From assembly GCF_016908375.1 (NCBI RefSeq), contig NZ_JAFBDS010000004.1, forward strand, positions 186,001 to 250,000: a DNA stretch of 64,000 nucleotides, in the 5' to 3' direction. Below are positions 18,122 to 26,994 of the stretch, piece after piece; the stretch's first letter is position 1; every line of letters starts with the position of its first letter. The position numbers and the translations under genes were made by a program. Under the pieces are notes generated by a model that was not told where the DNA came from, ran no database searches, and saw only the letters and a list, made by a program, of their open reading frames with translations. The stretch is from Amphibacillus cookii. Lineage in GTDB: Bacteria; Bacillota; Bacilli; Bacillales; Amphibacillaceae.

Positions 18122-18463
18122 TCAAGGTAAATGTTTAAGAGTTACTACTACTTTAATGTTTTCTTGAAAAGAAATATCCTCCAGTCCATATCGTCTACAG
18201 AGTTCTATAAAAGTATCTTCATGAACCCCTTTTGAATATTCTTTTATACTCCACATATCATCTAAAATAGATTCCTTTGCAGTAGAATCGGTTATACTAG
18301 CTATTATATCGTCTATAGTATGCTTTGTTTCACAATCCTTCATGTCATATTTTTCTCTTAACAGCGTTATTGTAGCTTTTTTATTAATTGAATAGATTAA
18401 AGATCTCAATGTTTGTTCATCATCTGACAATGGCTCTTCTTCTAATGAAACTGCCTCCGACAT
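18122..18463 (-). CDS. small acidic protein, possible second immunity protein
   Basis: 113 residues when started at ATG 18463, which follows GTAGGGGG; a start 14 codons earlier has no such site. Helical, acidic, no membrane segment and no motif I recognise. It lies 172 bp after the putative Ntox50 immunity gene, same strand. Extra immunity genes behind LXG toxins are common, so this is the most likely role, but it is by position only. Confidence 0.45.
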   Translation of the reverse strand: MSEAVSLEEEPLSDDEQTLRSLIYSINKKATITLLREKYDMKDCETKHTIDDIIASITDSTAKESILDDMWSIKEYSKGVHEDTFIELCRRYGLEDISFQENIKVVVTLKHLP

Positions 18464-18635
18464 TAAATAACCCCCTACTTTACAAAGTTTTTGCTTTCCA
18501 ATCATTATATCAAAAAATTTCTAATATAAAAAAAACTAGTCTTAAAGACTAGTTTTTGAATTATTTGATATGTTAATTAATATTTTACATCCTCTATTTT
18601 TTTTATATGGCAATTATTAATTGAAGGTAACGTTT

Positions 18636-18974
18636 TTATTTTTTACTATCGCTTTTCCATATACTTTTTCCGTCAGTTAAAAATATTGCACTTGGGGGAT
18701 CATCATAAAGTGAAATTTCAACTAATGAACCTTTCTTTTGTATTAACCAATTATATAAACTACTTTCTTCACTAGTAGGATGCGCTAAAATATCATTCAC
18801 TTGAAATGTAACTGCATAATATTCGGTATAATTTACATCATCATCATCCAATCCGTTGTCTGTTTCAAAGAGTGTGTCTGGTTCACCAATAATCTTTAAT
18901 CCACTATTCCACTCTATTATCAAATCACTACCTTTATGCTCTTTTAACGCTTTTATTAAAGGATCATATTCCAT
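18636..18974 (-). CDS. putative immunity protein for the LXG/Ntox50 toxin
   Basis: 112 residues, acidic, cytosolic, starting 16 bp after the toxin stop with GAGGA before the ATG. Small acidic proteins in this place neutralise the toxin C-terminus in producing cells. It contains E-S-S-L-Y-N-W-L-I and ends in a basic tail. I cannot name an immunity family for it. Confidence 0.6.
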   Translation of the reverse strand: MEYDPLIKALKEHKGSDLIIEWNSGLKIIGEPDTLFETDNGLDDDDVNYTEYYAVTFQVNDILAHPTSEESSLYNWLIQKKGSLVEISLYDDPPSAIFLTDGKSIWKSDSKK

Positions 18975-18990
18975 GTATATCCTCCTCTTA

Positions 18991-20811
18991 TTACTTCTTT
19001 AATGGTTCTGAAGGCACTATATGTGCTCCGTCTTTTCCGTAATGAATCATTCCTCTAGTAGTTTCAAGGTATTCACTAGTATCACGATCATAATATTTTC
19101 CAATTCGTTTACCAAAGTCTACTCTTTCTTTTTTACCGTTTGGCAGTAGTTGACCTTTCCCTGCAAATTCATCAAGCAATTCTTGTGCTGTTTTATTATC
19201 TCCATAGAAAATACTCTTGTTTTTTCCGTTTGCTATTTCTTGTTTGTAATTTGGCGTATTCGGAATATGCTTTTCTTGAGCACCTGACTTTACTTTAACT
19301 GGGAATCTATTAACTTCTCTATAAGGTCCAATAGGTACTGACTTCTTTCCATAAGAAGGTACACCATTACCCTTACCAACATTCACACCATCAACACGCT
19401 TCGAATAAACAACATCCAACTTCTTGTTAATATGCCCACTATCCATCACACGCATCGGCACGTCTGGAACATTACCTGCGAAGGCGGGTTGGACTTGACG
19501 GTTGCCAAGCCATCTTTGTAGACCGCTTTGTTTTTCACCGAATGACCTAAACATGTTGTTGGAACCACTAGTTAGGTTCATATTGCCGATTTTCTGCATC
19601 GTTTGTTTGCCAAGGTATTTGCTTTGGCTGAAGATGCTTGGTGCGAATGGCAGACTAGCGGCGATTCCGGTGCCAAGACTCGCACTGCGCTGTTCGGCTG
19701 TTAATTCATTGCCAAGAACATCTTTACCGGTGATATATTCTGAGAAACCATTGGCGGCAGCTAAGCCGTAAAGTCCCATCTCTGCCTTTTGTATCGTCGA
19801 TAAGGCATTCGCCGTTTTATAGATATCGAGACTCGTATTAACCGCTTTGACCCCTTTGGTGGTCGCGTATATACCCTTGCCACCTTTGACCGCTTTGCCT
19901 GCCCAACCGACAAACGGGATAAAACCAGCGGCGGCTAGACCCGCATACGCGATGCGTTGACCGGCGGTATATTCAACGCCGGTAACCGGATCGACCCCTG
20001 TCGAGGCACGAATCAAGTCGTAATAGCCGGTCGCTTCGCCGACAAAGGTTTTCGTGCCGTCCCAAAGGACTTCATACCACGCACGATCTTGCAGTTCTCT
20101 TGCATGGGCTTGTTCTTGTTTGTGGGCGAGATATTCGGCGGTGTAGGTTTCCGCATTTTCAATATTTTTGTAGACCTCACTGTTGTGATAAGCGTTGGCA
20201 TCAAAGTGGATCGTTGATACGTCACCACCTTGCATCGTTGCTAACAGGAGTTCATCAAATAATGCCGCCATAAATTGCTGTTCGACTAAAGAGGACTCAT
20301 AGTCTTCGGCTAAGATGTGATCGACATCCTCAACCGCCTCAATCGTTTCCACCCGCTTCTCATGCAACTCGCTCATCTGTTCGTCAAATCCATCTCTTGA
20401 GAACGGACGGAGGGTCATAATGTCTTCGATCTCACTAAAGATCTGTTCTAATGTTTGGTGTTGATCACTGACCATTTCATCTGCCTGGACTTCACGTTGG
20501 GCAAGATCTTCACTCAAAAACTGGCTATCTACCTTTGTTTGATCCCCTAATTCAAAGTCAGATAAGGTACCTGATACCCCTTCAAAAAAGGCAATTTGAT
20601 GATCGATAAAACGATACCATGCATCGATCACATCCATTTGTCCTTGATAGAACCCTTTAATCGCTTCAGCCCCGCGGCCATCAAATCCATCTAAATTGAC
20701 GATTTCTTCAAAGGAGTGACGAAGCTGTTCAAATTGATCTCGATAGTCTTGGTAATGCTTGACTCTTGCTTCCATTGTATCACTTAATCGCTCTGCATTT
20801 AACTGTTTCAT
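18991..20811 (-). CDS. LXG-domain polymorphic toxin with Ntox50 C-terminus
   Basis: 606 residues. The first ~220 are long helices starting M-K-Q-L-N-A, the LXG domain that targets toxins to type VII secretion. A small-residue hydrophobic middle ([13 protein letters not shown]) matches pre-toxin TG linkers. The last ~95 residues, from K-H-I-P-N-T-P-N-Y to D-G-A-H-I-V-P, match the Ntox50 toxin domain (predicted RNase), including E-R-V-D-F-G-K. The start is ATG 20811, nine bases after GTGAGG; an ATG five codons earlier lacks a site. An immunity gene follows. No Lap chaperone genes or type VII genes are near. The toxin end is more AT-rich than the LXG part, as expected for swapped tips. Confidence 0.85.
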   Translation of the reverse strand: MKQLNAERLSDTMEARVKHYQDYRDQFEQLRHSFEEIVNLDGFDGRGAEAIKGFYQGQMDVIDAWYRFIDHQIAFFEGVSGTLSDFELGDQTKVDSQFLSEDLAQREVQADEMVSDQHQTLEQIFSEIEDIMTLRPFSRDGFDEQMSELHEKRVETIEAVEDVDHILAEDYESSLVEQQFMAALFDELLLATMQGGDVSTIHFDANAYHNSEVYKNIENAETYTAEYLAHKQEQAHARELQDRAWYEVLWDGTKTFVGEATGYYDLIRASTGVDPVTGVEYTAGQRIAYAGLAAAGFIPFVGWAGKAVKGGKGIYATTKGVKAVNTSLDIYKTANALSTIQKAEMGLYGLAAANGFSEYITGKDVLGNELTAEQRSASLGTGIAASLPFAPSIFSQSKYLGKQTMQKIGNMNLTSGSNNMFRSFGEKQSGLQRWLGNRQVQPAFAGNVPDVPMRVMDSGHINKKLDVVYSKRVDGVNVGKGNGVPSYGKKSVPIGPYREVNRFPVKVKSGAQEKHIPNTPNYKQEIANGKNKSIFYGDNKTAQELLDEFAGKGQLLPNGKKERVDFGKRIGKYYDRDTSEYLETTRGMIHYGKDGAHIVPSEPLKK

Positions 20812-20826
20812 CGGACATAGCCTCAC

Positions 20827-21288
20827 TTAGAAAAGATAAGAATCATCTTTTGTTTGGATATTTTTTATCAGTGGTGATCATTTTTTTCTACCTTCTTCAT
20901 TTAGGCTATTACACGTCGTTATTGATCAGCTCAGCTAACCGAGCTGATTTAACTGTAATAACCGTTTATAAACTTATACTAATTGAAGTGTTTTTTTCCG
21001 TAAATAGGAAGAAATGCTTTGTTTTTTTGTCAATTAATCTAATGTGAGGTTTTTCTCTCAGACCTTAGGAACTAATTTTTCTAAGAATTTAAACTTGGAC
21101 TCCAATGTTCTCAACGCTCTATTGCTCACATTTTGATTTATTGGGCTTTACGCTATTCAGAAGCTCAAAATCTCCTTAATTTTTAATATTAAATTAGTTT
21201 GACAAAGTCGTTTTCTTAATATGTAGAGAAAAAGACAGGCTTCCCTGCCTAAACATTAGAAGATTATATTATTCCCTGTTTTACCACT
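20827..21288. other. intergenic gap before the LXG gene
   Basis: No gene supported. It contains an 8-bp hairpin (20925-20932 with 20941-20948). No small helical accessory genes of the Lap type were found on the minus strand. Confidence 0.5.
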
Positions 21289-21306
21289 CTATTTGTGACA
21301 CGGTTC
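21289..21306 (-). other. rlmH-type attachment-site copy 3 (diverged)
   Basis: On the minus strand GAACCGTGTCACAAATAG encodes Glu-Pro-Cys-His-Lys-stop after a GGT glycine codon. It differs from the other copies by a Tyr-to-Cys change, so it is the most decayed. The plus-strand TTTTACC flank is kept. Confidence 0.6.
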
Positions 21307-21353
21307 ACCGTACCAGTTTGTAGGGTAAAATAGTACTGGCGTTAAAACATAAA

Positions 21354-21387
21354 TAAGGGTGGCAGTCGTTAATGACCGCTACCCTTA
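21354..21387 (-). terminator. terminator of the OLD/DUF262 operon
   Basis: A 13-bp stem with two mismatches (arms AAGGGTAGCGGTC and GACTGCCACCCTT on the minus strand) around a short loop, then TATTTATG. It lies about 105 bp past the OLD-like stop codon. Confidence 0.6.
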
Positions 21388-21491
21388 AAATCAAATATCA
21401 AATGTTCTCTTAGCATTTACCTGCTAAGTGTACTTACTCCATTCATTAGAAGTTGCGTACGTTTTATATGAATACGTTTTTATTACTTAAT

Positions 21492-22913
21492 TTAATAACA
21501 AATATCCATTAATTCCTTAATAAAGCTTTCAGTTTTAGTCTGATTTGTTTCATCATTTACCCACAATTCATACAACTTTTCAAATAAAATCACCTTATCT
21601 TTTCCAGACTTACGGCATAACTCGATAAACCAATCATGATGATCTTCACCATTTATAGTTGTTAGTATATGAATCAGATTGCTCTTATCTATTCCAAGTG
21701 AAGTAGCAAATTCGTCTGTTTTTTCTCTCAAGCACTTCTTAAACTCCATTTCAATTGCCATTTCCGTCGGTAGAAAAGAGTATTCCCAACTAAGCTTGTC
21801 CTTTACTTCTTCAATCTCCTCTCTGATATCACCATCGTATAAACCTATTAACTTGTATGTAAACTTATCCGATTTAGGAAACATTAATCTTTTTGTTATA
21901 GAAGCATGACCCTCAACATACTCAATATTATAATCTCTTAAAATATGAGGGCAGTTTCTGGATAACACAGTCTTTAGAAACAATTCTGCAATTTTATCTT
22001 CTACATATATACAACCTTCCTTAGGTAGTTCAAGTCCAAGTGAAACTAGGGAATCTTTATTGACTGATGGTTTGATAATTGACACTTGGTTTGAATATCT
22101 ACTAAGTATAATAATATTTTCCTTTTTTATTTTCTTGATAATGTATGGTGAGTGACTAGCTAGTATAACAGTAATCCCTTGCTTGCTAGCATAATCAGCT
22201 ATAAAGTTCATTAACTTTTGCTGTGAATTTATACTAATAAATGTTTCTGGCTCTTCAATTAATATGATTCCAGTGCCTTTAATTCTATAAAATACCCAAA
22301 AAATATAAAATAAGAAATGTTCTCCAATACCCATACCTAAAGAGTTATACTCAAGTTGTGCAGTCTTTACTTTAAAGTAAGGAATTATCTCACTGCCGTC
22401 TTCAATCTCAATTAATTTAACTTCGTCATAATCCTTTCCTATTATATAATTAAGACTTTGAATTTGATTACTCGGAATTATATTTTCATCATACTGCTCC
22501 AATAATTCATCTAAATTATCTTGTTCAAGGAATTCTAATGCATCTAAAGATAGTTTATAATCGAGATAATATACAGAATCATCGTCTCCTGTTATGTTTA
22601 CTAATCTTTCCTCATCAGCATTACTTACTTCTAACAGGTCTCCGCTTTTACTTAGTACTTGTGCTTCTATACTATTTCCATTTATTTTCTTTTTATCTTG
22701 AGTATTAGTTTTAATTCCTAATACATCCTTAAGTGATGATATAATTGTAGATTTCCCTGCCCCATTTAATCCACAAATAGCAAAAATGCCTTTTTCAAAT
22801 TCAACTTTATTGATGCCACCTATACCGTTTAACTCTATGCTCTTTATTAAATGATCATAATTTCTTTTATAAACTAGTTCCCATACTTTATTCACCTCAG
22901 CCAATCTTACCAT
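21492..22913 (-). CDS. OLD-like ATPase with TOPRIM-type nuclease end
   Basis: 473 residues. Walker A is G-L-N-G-A-G-K-S (48-55), an ABC-like signature S-L-G-M-G-I-G-E lies at 191-198, Walker B I-I-L-I-E-E-P-E-T-F at 216-225 and the switch His in A-S-H-S-P-Y (His 254). After the ATPase, Y-V-E-D-K (Glu 305) and Y-D-G-D (Asp 360, Asp 362) match the metal-binding points of a TOPRIM nuclease. This is the OLD/GajA architecture of phage-defence nucleases. It overlaps the DUF262 gene by 7 bp. Gabija's UvrD-like helicase partner is absent. Confidence 0.78.
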   Translation of the reverse strand: MVRLAEVNKVWELVYKRNYDHLIKSIELNGIGGINKVEFEKGIFAICGLNGAGKSTIISSLKDVLGIKTNTQDKKKINGNSIEAQVLSKSGDLLEVSNADEERLVNITGDDDSVYYLDYKLSLDALEFLEQDNLDELLEQYDENIIPSNQIQSLNYIIGKDYDEVKLIEIEDGSEIIPYFKVKTAQLEYNSLGMGIGEHFLFYIFWVFYRIKGTGIILIEEPETFISINSQQKLMNFIADYASKQGITVILASHSPYIIKKIKKENIIILSRYSNQVSIIKPSVNKDSLVSLGLELPKEGCIYVEDKIAELFLKTVLSRNCPHILRDYNIEYVEGHASITKRLMFPKSDKFTYKLIGLYDGDIREEIEEVKDKLSWEYSFLPTEMAIEMEFKKCLREKTDEFATSLGIDKSNLIHILTTINGEDHHDWFIELCRKSGKDKVILFEKLYELWVNDETNQTKTESFIKELMDICY

Positions 22914-24109
22914 TTGATATTATCCCCCCAATTAAAAAAATTGGAGATAAACTCTATAGTTAGCGATAAGTTTTGCTTTTTATCATAGTCTTCTAACAAC
23001 GTAGTATATAAATCATCGTTGAAATGTTTGTCACGAAAATACAATACAACAAAGATTTCTAAAATAATATCCCTGTAGACTATTGAAGTTGCATCTGTAC
23101 TTCCCATGCTTGCCCTTTGATTAAATATTAAAAACATGCTTTGATAAAAGGGATATTTATTTGACAAGTACACATTATTATCAATATCTGAAAAAAGAGT
23201 ATGTTCATTTTTCCCTTTAGCTAACTGTCGTGCATGTTCAAATTCAAATAAAAGCTTTGCTACTTCCCCCGTACTTAATTTCTCCATATATCTATTTAAG
23301 AAAATAAGCCAACTAAATAAAGTAGCTTTATTTAAAGACAGTTTTCTACCACCTAAAGTGTCCTTTGAAAGCTGAGCTCCTTCAATAAAATATATTAATA
23401 TTTTTTTGACCTTGCCAAATACTTTATCATCAAACGGATGATTATTTCTGTACTTATCAGATATGTCAGTTGAGGTAACTTTTTTTCTAATGGTACCTAT
23501 TTCAACTACATAACAAAATTTAGAAATAACATCATCATAAGCCATCCTGGAGTTGGAAAATCCAATTGTGTCCTTATTAGCTCCTGCATCCTCAAATGCA
23601 TCTACAAGTTCACGAATTTGATTTCTTGTATTTCCAACAAATGCGTTTCTTTGTTCAGCAGAAGTCAAAGTAGCTGGTTGGTTTAACCTATAAAAAAGTT
23701 CAGCTGGTTCTTCAGGTATATATTGGGTCAATCTAATAATAGTCACACTATACTTCTTAAATTTCCTTTGGGTGTCAGAATCTAGTTTTGAATACACTAA
23801 ACCATCTAATTTTGATATACTTTCATCTATAGGGGCTAAACTGCCATCTATTTTTATCTTATCATTCATAAAGTCCCTAATGGTGGCTAACCTCTGTTGT
23901 CCATCAAGAACTTCATCTACATAATTTTCATTTTCAATAACATGGATGGGAGGTATTCTCCATCCTCTTAAGATTGAATCAATTAATTTCCTTTTCTTTG
24001 GAATACTCCATACTTCTCCTCGTTGAAAATCTGGTTGTAAATCAATATCATCAGTTCTAATCCTAGTGAATATTGTCTCTATTTCAAGTTCTGAAGCTGT
24101 ACATCTCAT
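22907..24109 (-). CDS. DUF262 (ParB/sulfiredoxin-like) protein
   Basis: 400 residues. The DUF262 marks are clear: Q-P-D-F-Q-R-G-E-V-W (25-34) and D-G-Q-Q-R-L (69-74), the nucleotide-binding and hydrolysis motif known from GmrSD, SspE and other restriction factors. The rest is helical with no HNH (DUF1524) motif I can find, so a nuclease end as in GmrSD is missing; the overlapping OLD-like gene may supply cutting. First gene of the pair, ATG start after AAGGGGGTAAAG. Confidence 0.8.
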   Translation of the reverse strand: MRCTASELEIETIFTRIRTDDIDLQPDFQRGEVWSIPKKRKLIDSILRGWRIPPIHVIENENYVDEVLDGQQRLATIRDFMNDKIKIDGSLAPIDESISKLDGLVYSKLDSDTQRKFKKYSVTIIRLTQYIPEEPAELFYRLNQPATLTSAEQRNAFVGNTRNQIRELVDAFEDAGANKDTIGFSNSRMAYDDVISKFCYVVEIGTIRKKVTSTDISDKYRNNHPFDDKVFGKVKKILIYFIEGAQLSKDTLGGRKLSLNKATLFSWLIFLNRYMEKLSTGEVAKLLFEFEHARQLAKGKNEHTLFSDIDNNVYLSNKYPFYQSMFLIFNQRASMGSTDATSIVYRDIILEIFVVLYFRDKHFNDDLYTTLLEDYDKKQNLSLTIEFISNFFNWGDNIKW

Positions 24110-24285
24110 TTTCTTTACCCCCTTAAAGTAAAACTAACCCAATACCGACAAAGTCCATTCTAGTAGTTTGCTTATAGATATTAGTTCCATACAAAATCAC
24201 CTAATTCACAATTTTTTTGATGATATTCGTATTATGAAATGCAATTGAATATCTCTTACTTATTCCTCATAATAAATATCATTAG

Positions 24286-25272
24286 CTACTCAGGAACATA
24301 CATCTTCTGCAACGGCAACAACGCCCTTACATCATTCGGCATTTGCTCATACCATTGTACAACTAAATCTACTAACTCCTCTAAATCTACTAACCTTACA
24401 GAATTACGCTTTGCCACTACTACTGCTTGTGCTGTGAATCCACCTGTTGAAACGAATAAGCTATTAGCATCAATAGGGTTTGCACCTAACAACTGTTGAA
24501 TCTCAGGTGCACCAGACGAAGACTTTCTGTGTTTTACTTGTACCTTTATAATGGGCTTTTCAAATCCGAAAGCGTCTTTGTATGCTAGAACATCTACACC
24601 ACCATCAGGGCCTTTAGGACTCACCTGTACATTATAATCCATCGCTTGTAAAAGTCCACCTACCAATTCTTGCATTTGCCATGGATCAAGTTTATCGACT
24701 TTGTCTTGTACCATAACGAAGGCTTTACTGACAAGATCTTCAATAATTTCACTTTCTTCTATTTCATCCTCTTCATTATCATCTGGCTCATAAAATGGCG
24801 TTTCTAATAACTCTTCAAATTCACTTCCCCAACCATCCACACGAAAGACTGTTAATACTGATCCTAAACTATTTTTCGCTGCTTGCGATAATGCATCTCT
24901 TTCTACAGTGATATCTTCCCAGTCTACTCTTATATTATTAGGGTAAGCAGGATCACCAATTGATTTATCAAAGAAATGTGGTTCTGTCACTTTTCCTACC
25001 ATATACTTTCGAGTCTCTTTAGAATAAGTTATTAATCGATCACCTCTGTTAATTTCTCTGCTGAAACGCCAAACTTGATTCACCCAACTATTTCTAGACC
25101 TGGGTTTACTTCCTGCAAAAACATTATCAGCTTTTACAATCATTTCTTCTTTTGAGCGATATTGTTTTGGATCACCTAATTTGGGCCATCCAATTGATGC
25201 AATACCCTTTTCATTCCAAACTGGGATTAACTCATTATTATCCCCTGCACGAATCATCCACCATTTTGTCAT
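24286..25272 (-). CDS. Mrr-type restriction endonuclease with EVE-like N-terminus
   Basis: 328 residues. The N-terminal ~150 (W-W-M-I-R-A-G, then G-D-R-L-I-T-Y, Y-M-V-G-K-V) resembles EVE/YTH-type base-reading domains that bind modified bases. The C-terminal part is the Mrr catalytic domain: E-L-V-G-G-L-L near 202, G-P-D-G-G-V-D (Asp 223, Asp 227) and Q-V-K (Gln 245, Lys 247). Together these suggest a Type IV enzyme cutting DNA with modified bases. Stands alone, same strand as its neighbours, ATG after AAAGGGAGGG. Confidence 0.83.
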   Translation of the reverse strand: MTKWWMIRAGDNNELIPVWNEKGIASIGWPKLGDPKQYRSKEEMIVKADNVFAGSKPRSRNSWVNQVWRFSREINRGDRLITYSKETRKYMVGKVTEPHFFDKSIGDPAYPNNIRVDWEDITVERDALSQAAKNSLGSVLTVFRVDGWGSEFEELLETPFYEPDDNEEDEIEESEIIEDLVSKAFVMVQDKVDKLDPWQMQELVGGLLQAMDYNVQVSPKGPDGGVDVLAYKDAFGFEKPIIKVQVKHRKSSSGAPEIQQLLGANPIDANSLFVSTGGFTAQAVVVAKRNSVRLVDLEELVDLVVQWYEQMPNDVRALLPLQKMYVPE

Positions 25273-25455
25273 AGTTTAACCCTCCCTTTAAGTAAACATT
25301 AATCCTTATTCTAATTGATGTTCTGGTATTTGATCTTCAATTATCTCATAAACAAACACACGACTCTTAATCTTTCTCAACTAGTTGCTGATGAAATTGA
25401 CGTAAATCGTTCGATACTACAATTAATCGATTTTCCCCATTCATTTCTTCACTAA

Positions 25456-26439
25456 TTAATCTACTAATCCAAATGATTGCTGAACCTTCACATTCAACCT
25501 ACCACGTTGTAGCTCATAATCCTCAATTATCGGTAGATAGTCTTCAGGTACAACGCGACCATTAGATACACCATTCGGTTCAATTTTAAATTGCGCAATT
25601 CGTTTAACAGCCTTCAATTGAATTGAGCGTTCTCGATCAATTTGGCTCAACCACTCTTTGCTCCGATCTTCCATTTCATTAATTTGGGCATAAGTTTGAT
25701 TGATCAAAGCACTGTTCTTTCCCTCTACATTTTCTTGTTGGTATATACTCATTCGCTCCTGTAAGGTTTCCATCTGATCTTCAAATGATTTTCTCAAGAA
25801 GACCCGTTTGCGATTGGCATAGTCTTCACGCTTACGTTGAATCGTCTTTAACAGTTTTCTAGCGTGTTTGATGACATGACGTTTAATATCTCGATTTTCA
25901 CCGACATATGGGCACATTGCATCCAGTGACTGACTGAAGAAAAAATATGGAGAAACCTGTATAAAATCCCCGTTAGCACGTTGTCCAATCATCAATAGCT
26001 GTTGTTCGAGATCCCGTCCATTACTATCCACAATCGTAACCTGGTTTAATTCAATAATCAGTGCTTCTGAGATAGCTGCTTTCACTTCATAGAATGGCAG
26101 TACTGCCTGTTGCATCTCTTTAGCCGTTAGCTTCATTATTAAATTAAATAGCGATTCATCATTTTGAACCATCGGCATCGTATCTGTTTCTTTTGTCGAC
26201 GTTAATGAAAAACGGATTGAGTCATCAAAATTGAGCATCAGTTTCTGATCATGTGCGAAATCACGTATTCTTCTCGGAAAACGGTCAATACGTGCTGTTT
26301 TTCGATCTGCAGAAACATTTATGCGCGTTCTCGTGTTTTGTAATCCATCAACTACAAACTGACCATAAAAATGCTTTGGAATACTTTGCATTGAAACTTT
26401 ATCAAATGAACGCTTTGCACCAGTCGATACAACCTTCAT
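25456..26439 (-). CDS. uncharacterised basic coiled-coil protein, possibly a 5'-truncated fragment
   Basis: 327 residues, not recognised. Residues about 185-275 are long charged helices (K-T-I-Q-R-K-R-E-D-Y, then E-M-E-D-R-S-K-E-W). This pattern recalls the C-terminal part of SNF2-like defence helicases, but that is a weak resemblance from memory. The ATG at 26439 has only a poor AAAGG site, the frame is open upstream without a start codon, and rlmH's terminator ends 29 bp before, leaving no room for a promoter. It may therefore be the tail of a larger gene cut at the island junction. Confidence 0.45.
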   Translation of the reverse strand: MKVVSTGAKRSFDKVSMQSIPKHFYGQFVVDGLQNTRTRINVSADRKTARIDRFPRRIRDFAHDQKLMLNFDDSIRFSLTSTKETDTMPMVQNDESLFNLIMKLTAKEMQQAVLPFYEVKAAISEALIIELNQVTIVDSNGRDLEQQLLMIGQRANGDFIQVSPYFFFSQSLDAMCPYVGENRDIKRHVIKHARKLLKTIQRKREDYANRKRVFLRKSFEDQMETLQERMSIYQQENVEGKNSALINQTYAQINEMEDRSKEWLSQIDRERSIQLKAVKRIAQFKIEPNGVSNGRVVPEDYLPIIEDYELQRGRLNVKVQQSFGLVD

Positions 26440-26467
26440 GGAAGAACCTTTTTCAAAAGAGGAAAAC

Positions 26468-26493
26468 CTAAGGGAAGTCTTTTCTTCCCTTAG
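26468..26493 (-). terminator. rlmH terminator
   Basis: A perfect 10-bp stem (26468-26477 with 26484-26493), 6-nt loop, followed on the minus strand by GTTTTCC. It starts 10 bases after the rlmH stop codon and lies on the island side of the attachment site. Confidence 0.75.
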
Positions 26494-26503
26494 TATTTTA
26501 CCC

Positions 26504-26521
26504 TTATTTATGGTAAGGTTC
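26504..26521 (-). other. attachment site at the true 3' end of rlmH (copy 4)
   Basis: The last six codons of rlmH, GAACCTTACCATAAATAA on the minus strand (Glu-Pro-Tyr-His-Lys-stop). In staphylococci the homologous 18 bp (Glu-Ala-Tyr-His-Lys-stop) is the SCC integration core. The same peptide end recurs at 21289, 17672 and 4580. Confidence 0.75.
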
Positions 26522-26983
26522 CCCCCTATTAATCCTAAACTCCCGATAAACCTGCTCCAACAACACCAAGCGCATCAATTGATGAGGTAAGGTCATTTTG
26601 GAAAATGACAGGGCAAAGTCACTTCGCTTCATCACCGCTTCACTCAATCCTAACGACCCTCCAATGACAAAAGCGACTTTACTTTTACCGTGCGTCGCCA
26701 GCTGATCGAATTGATTAGCTAATTGTTCTGAACTGAGTTGTTTTCCTTTAATCTCAAGGGTAATGACGTAGGTATCTTTTGCCATTTTAGCTAAAATTCG
26801 GTCGCCTTCTTTATTCTTGATTTCTTCCATTTGAGCAGGGCTTAAGCTTTCTGGTGCTTTTTCGTCGGCTACCTCAACTAAATTCAGATTGGCGTAAGCG
26901 CGTAAACGTTTAGCATACTCCTCGATCCCTTGCCTCAAATATTTTTCTTTTAGTTTTCCTACACTAATAATCGTTAGATTCAT
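26504..26983 (-). CDS. rlmH: 23S rRNA (pseudouridine1915-N3)-methyltransferase RlmH
   Basis: 159 residues, the full normal length. It is a SPOUT-fold enzyme that methylates pseudouridine 1915 of 23S rRNA with SAM. Motifs: start [13 protein letters not shown], the SAM-binding knot [10 protein letters not shown] near 105, and the C-terminal [16 protein letters not shown] then R-G-E-P-Y-H-K. It is the orfX of staphylococci and yydA of B. subtilis. The gene stays intact although its 3' end is the island junction. Here it is 14 kb from the wal operon, whereas in B. subtilis it lies next to htrC. Confidence 0.96.
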   Translation of the reverse strand: MNLTIISVGKLKEKYLRQGIEEYAKRLRAYANLNLVEVADEKAPESLSPAQMEEIKNKEGDRILAKMAKDTYVITLEIKGKQLSSEQLANQFDQLATHGKSKVAFVIGGSLGLSEAVMKRSDFALSFSKMTLPHQLMRLVLLEQVYREFRINRGEPYHK

Positions 26984-26994
26984 GGGATAACTCC

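Larger units (their letters stand above)
4580..26521. mobile_element. composite SCC-like island at the 3' end of rlmH, three att-bounded segments
   Basis: Four same-orientation copies of the last codons of rlmH bound three segments: 4.6-17.7 kb, 17.7-21.3 kb and 21.3-26.5 kb. The last copy is the genuine rlmH end. In staphylococci the SCC cassettes insert by Ccr serine recombinases at exactly this place and duplicate an 18-bp core there. Contents here are typical accessory genes: restriction, toxin, OLD/DUF262, two insertion sequences, an ABC module. No ccrA/B/C gene is visible in the window, so the segments may be non-autonomous, decayed, or part of a longer array running off the left side. 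The att repeats are seen; mobility is inferred. Confidence 0.65.

Noticed and set aside
20766-21047. 93-residue plus frame upstream of the LXG gene
   Set aside because: Starts inside the LXG gene on the opposite strand, no ribosome binding site.
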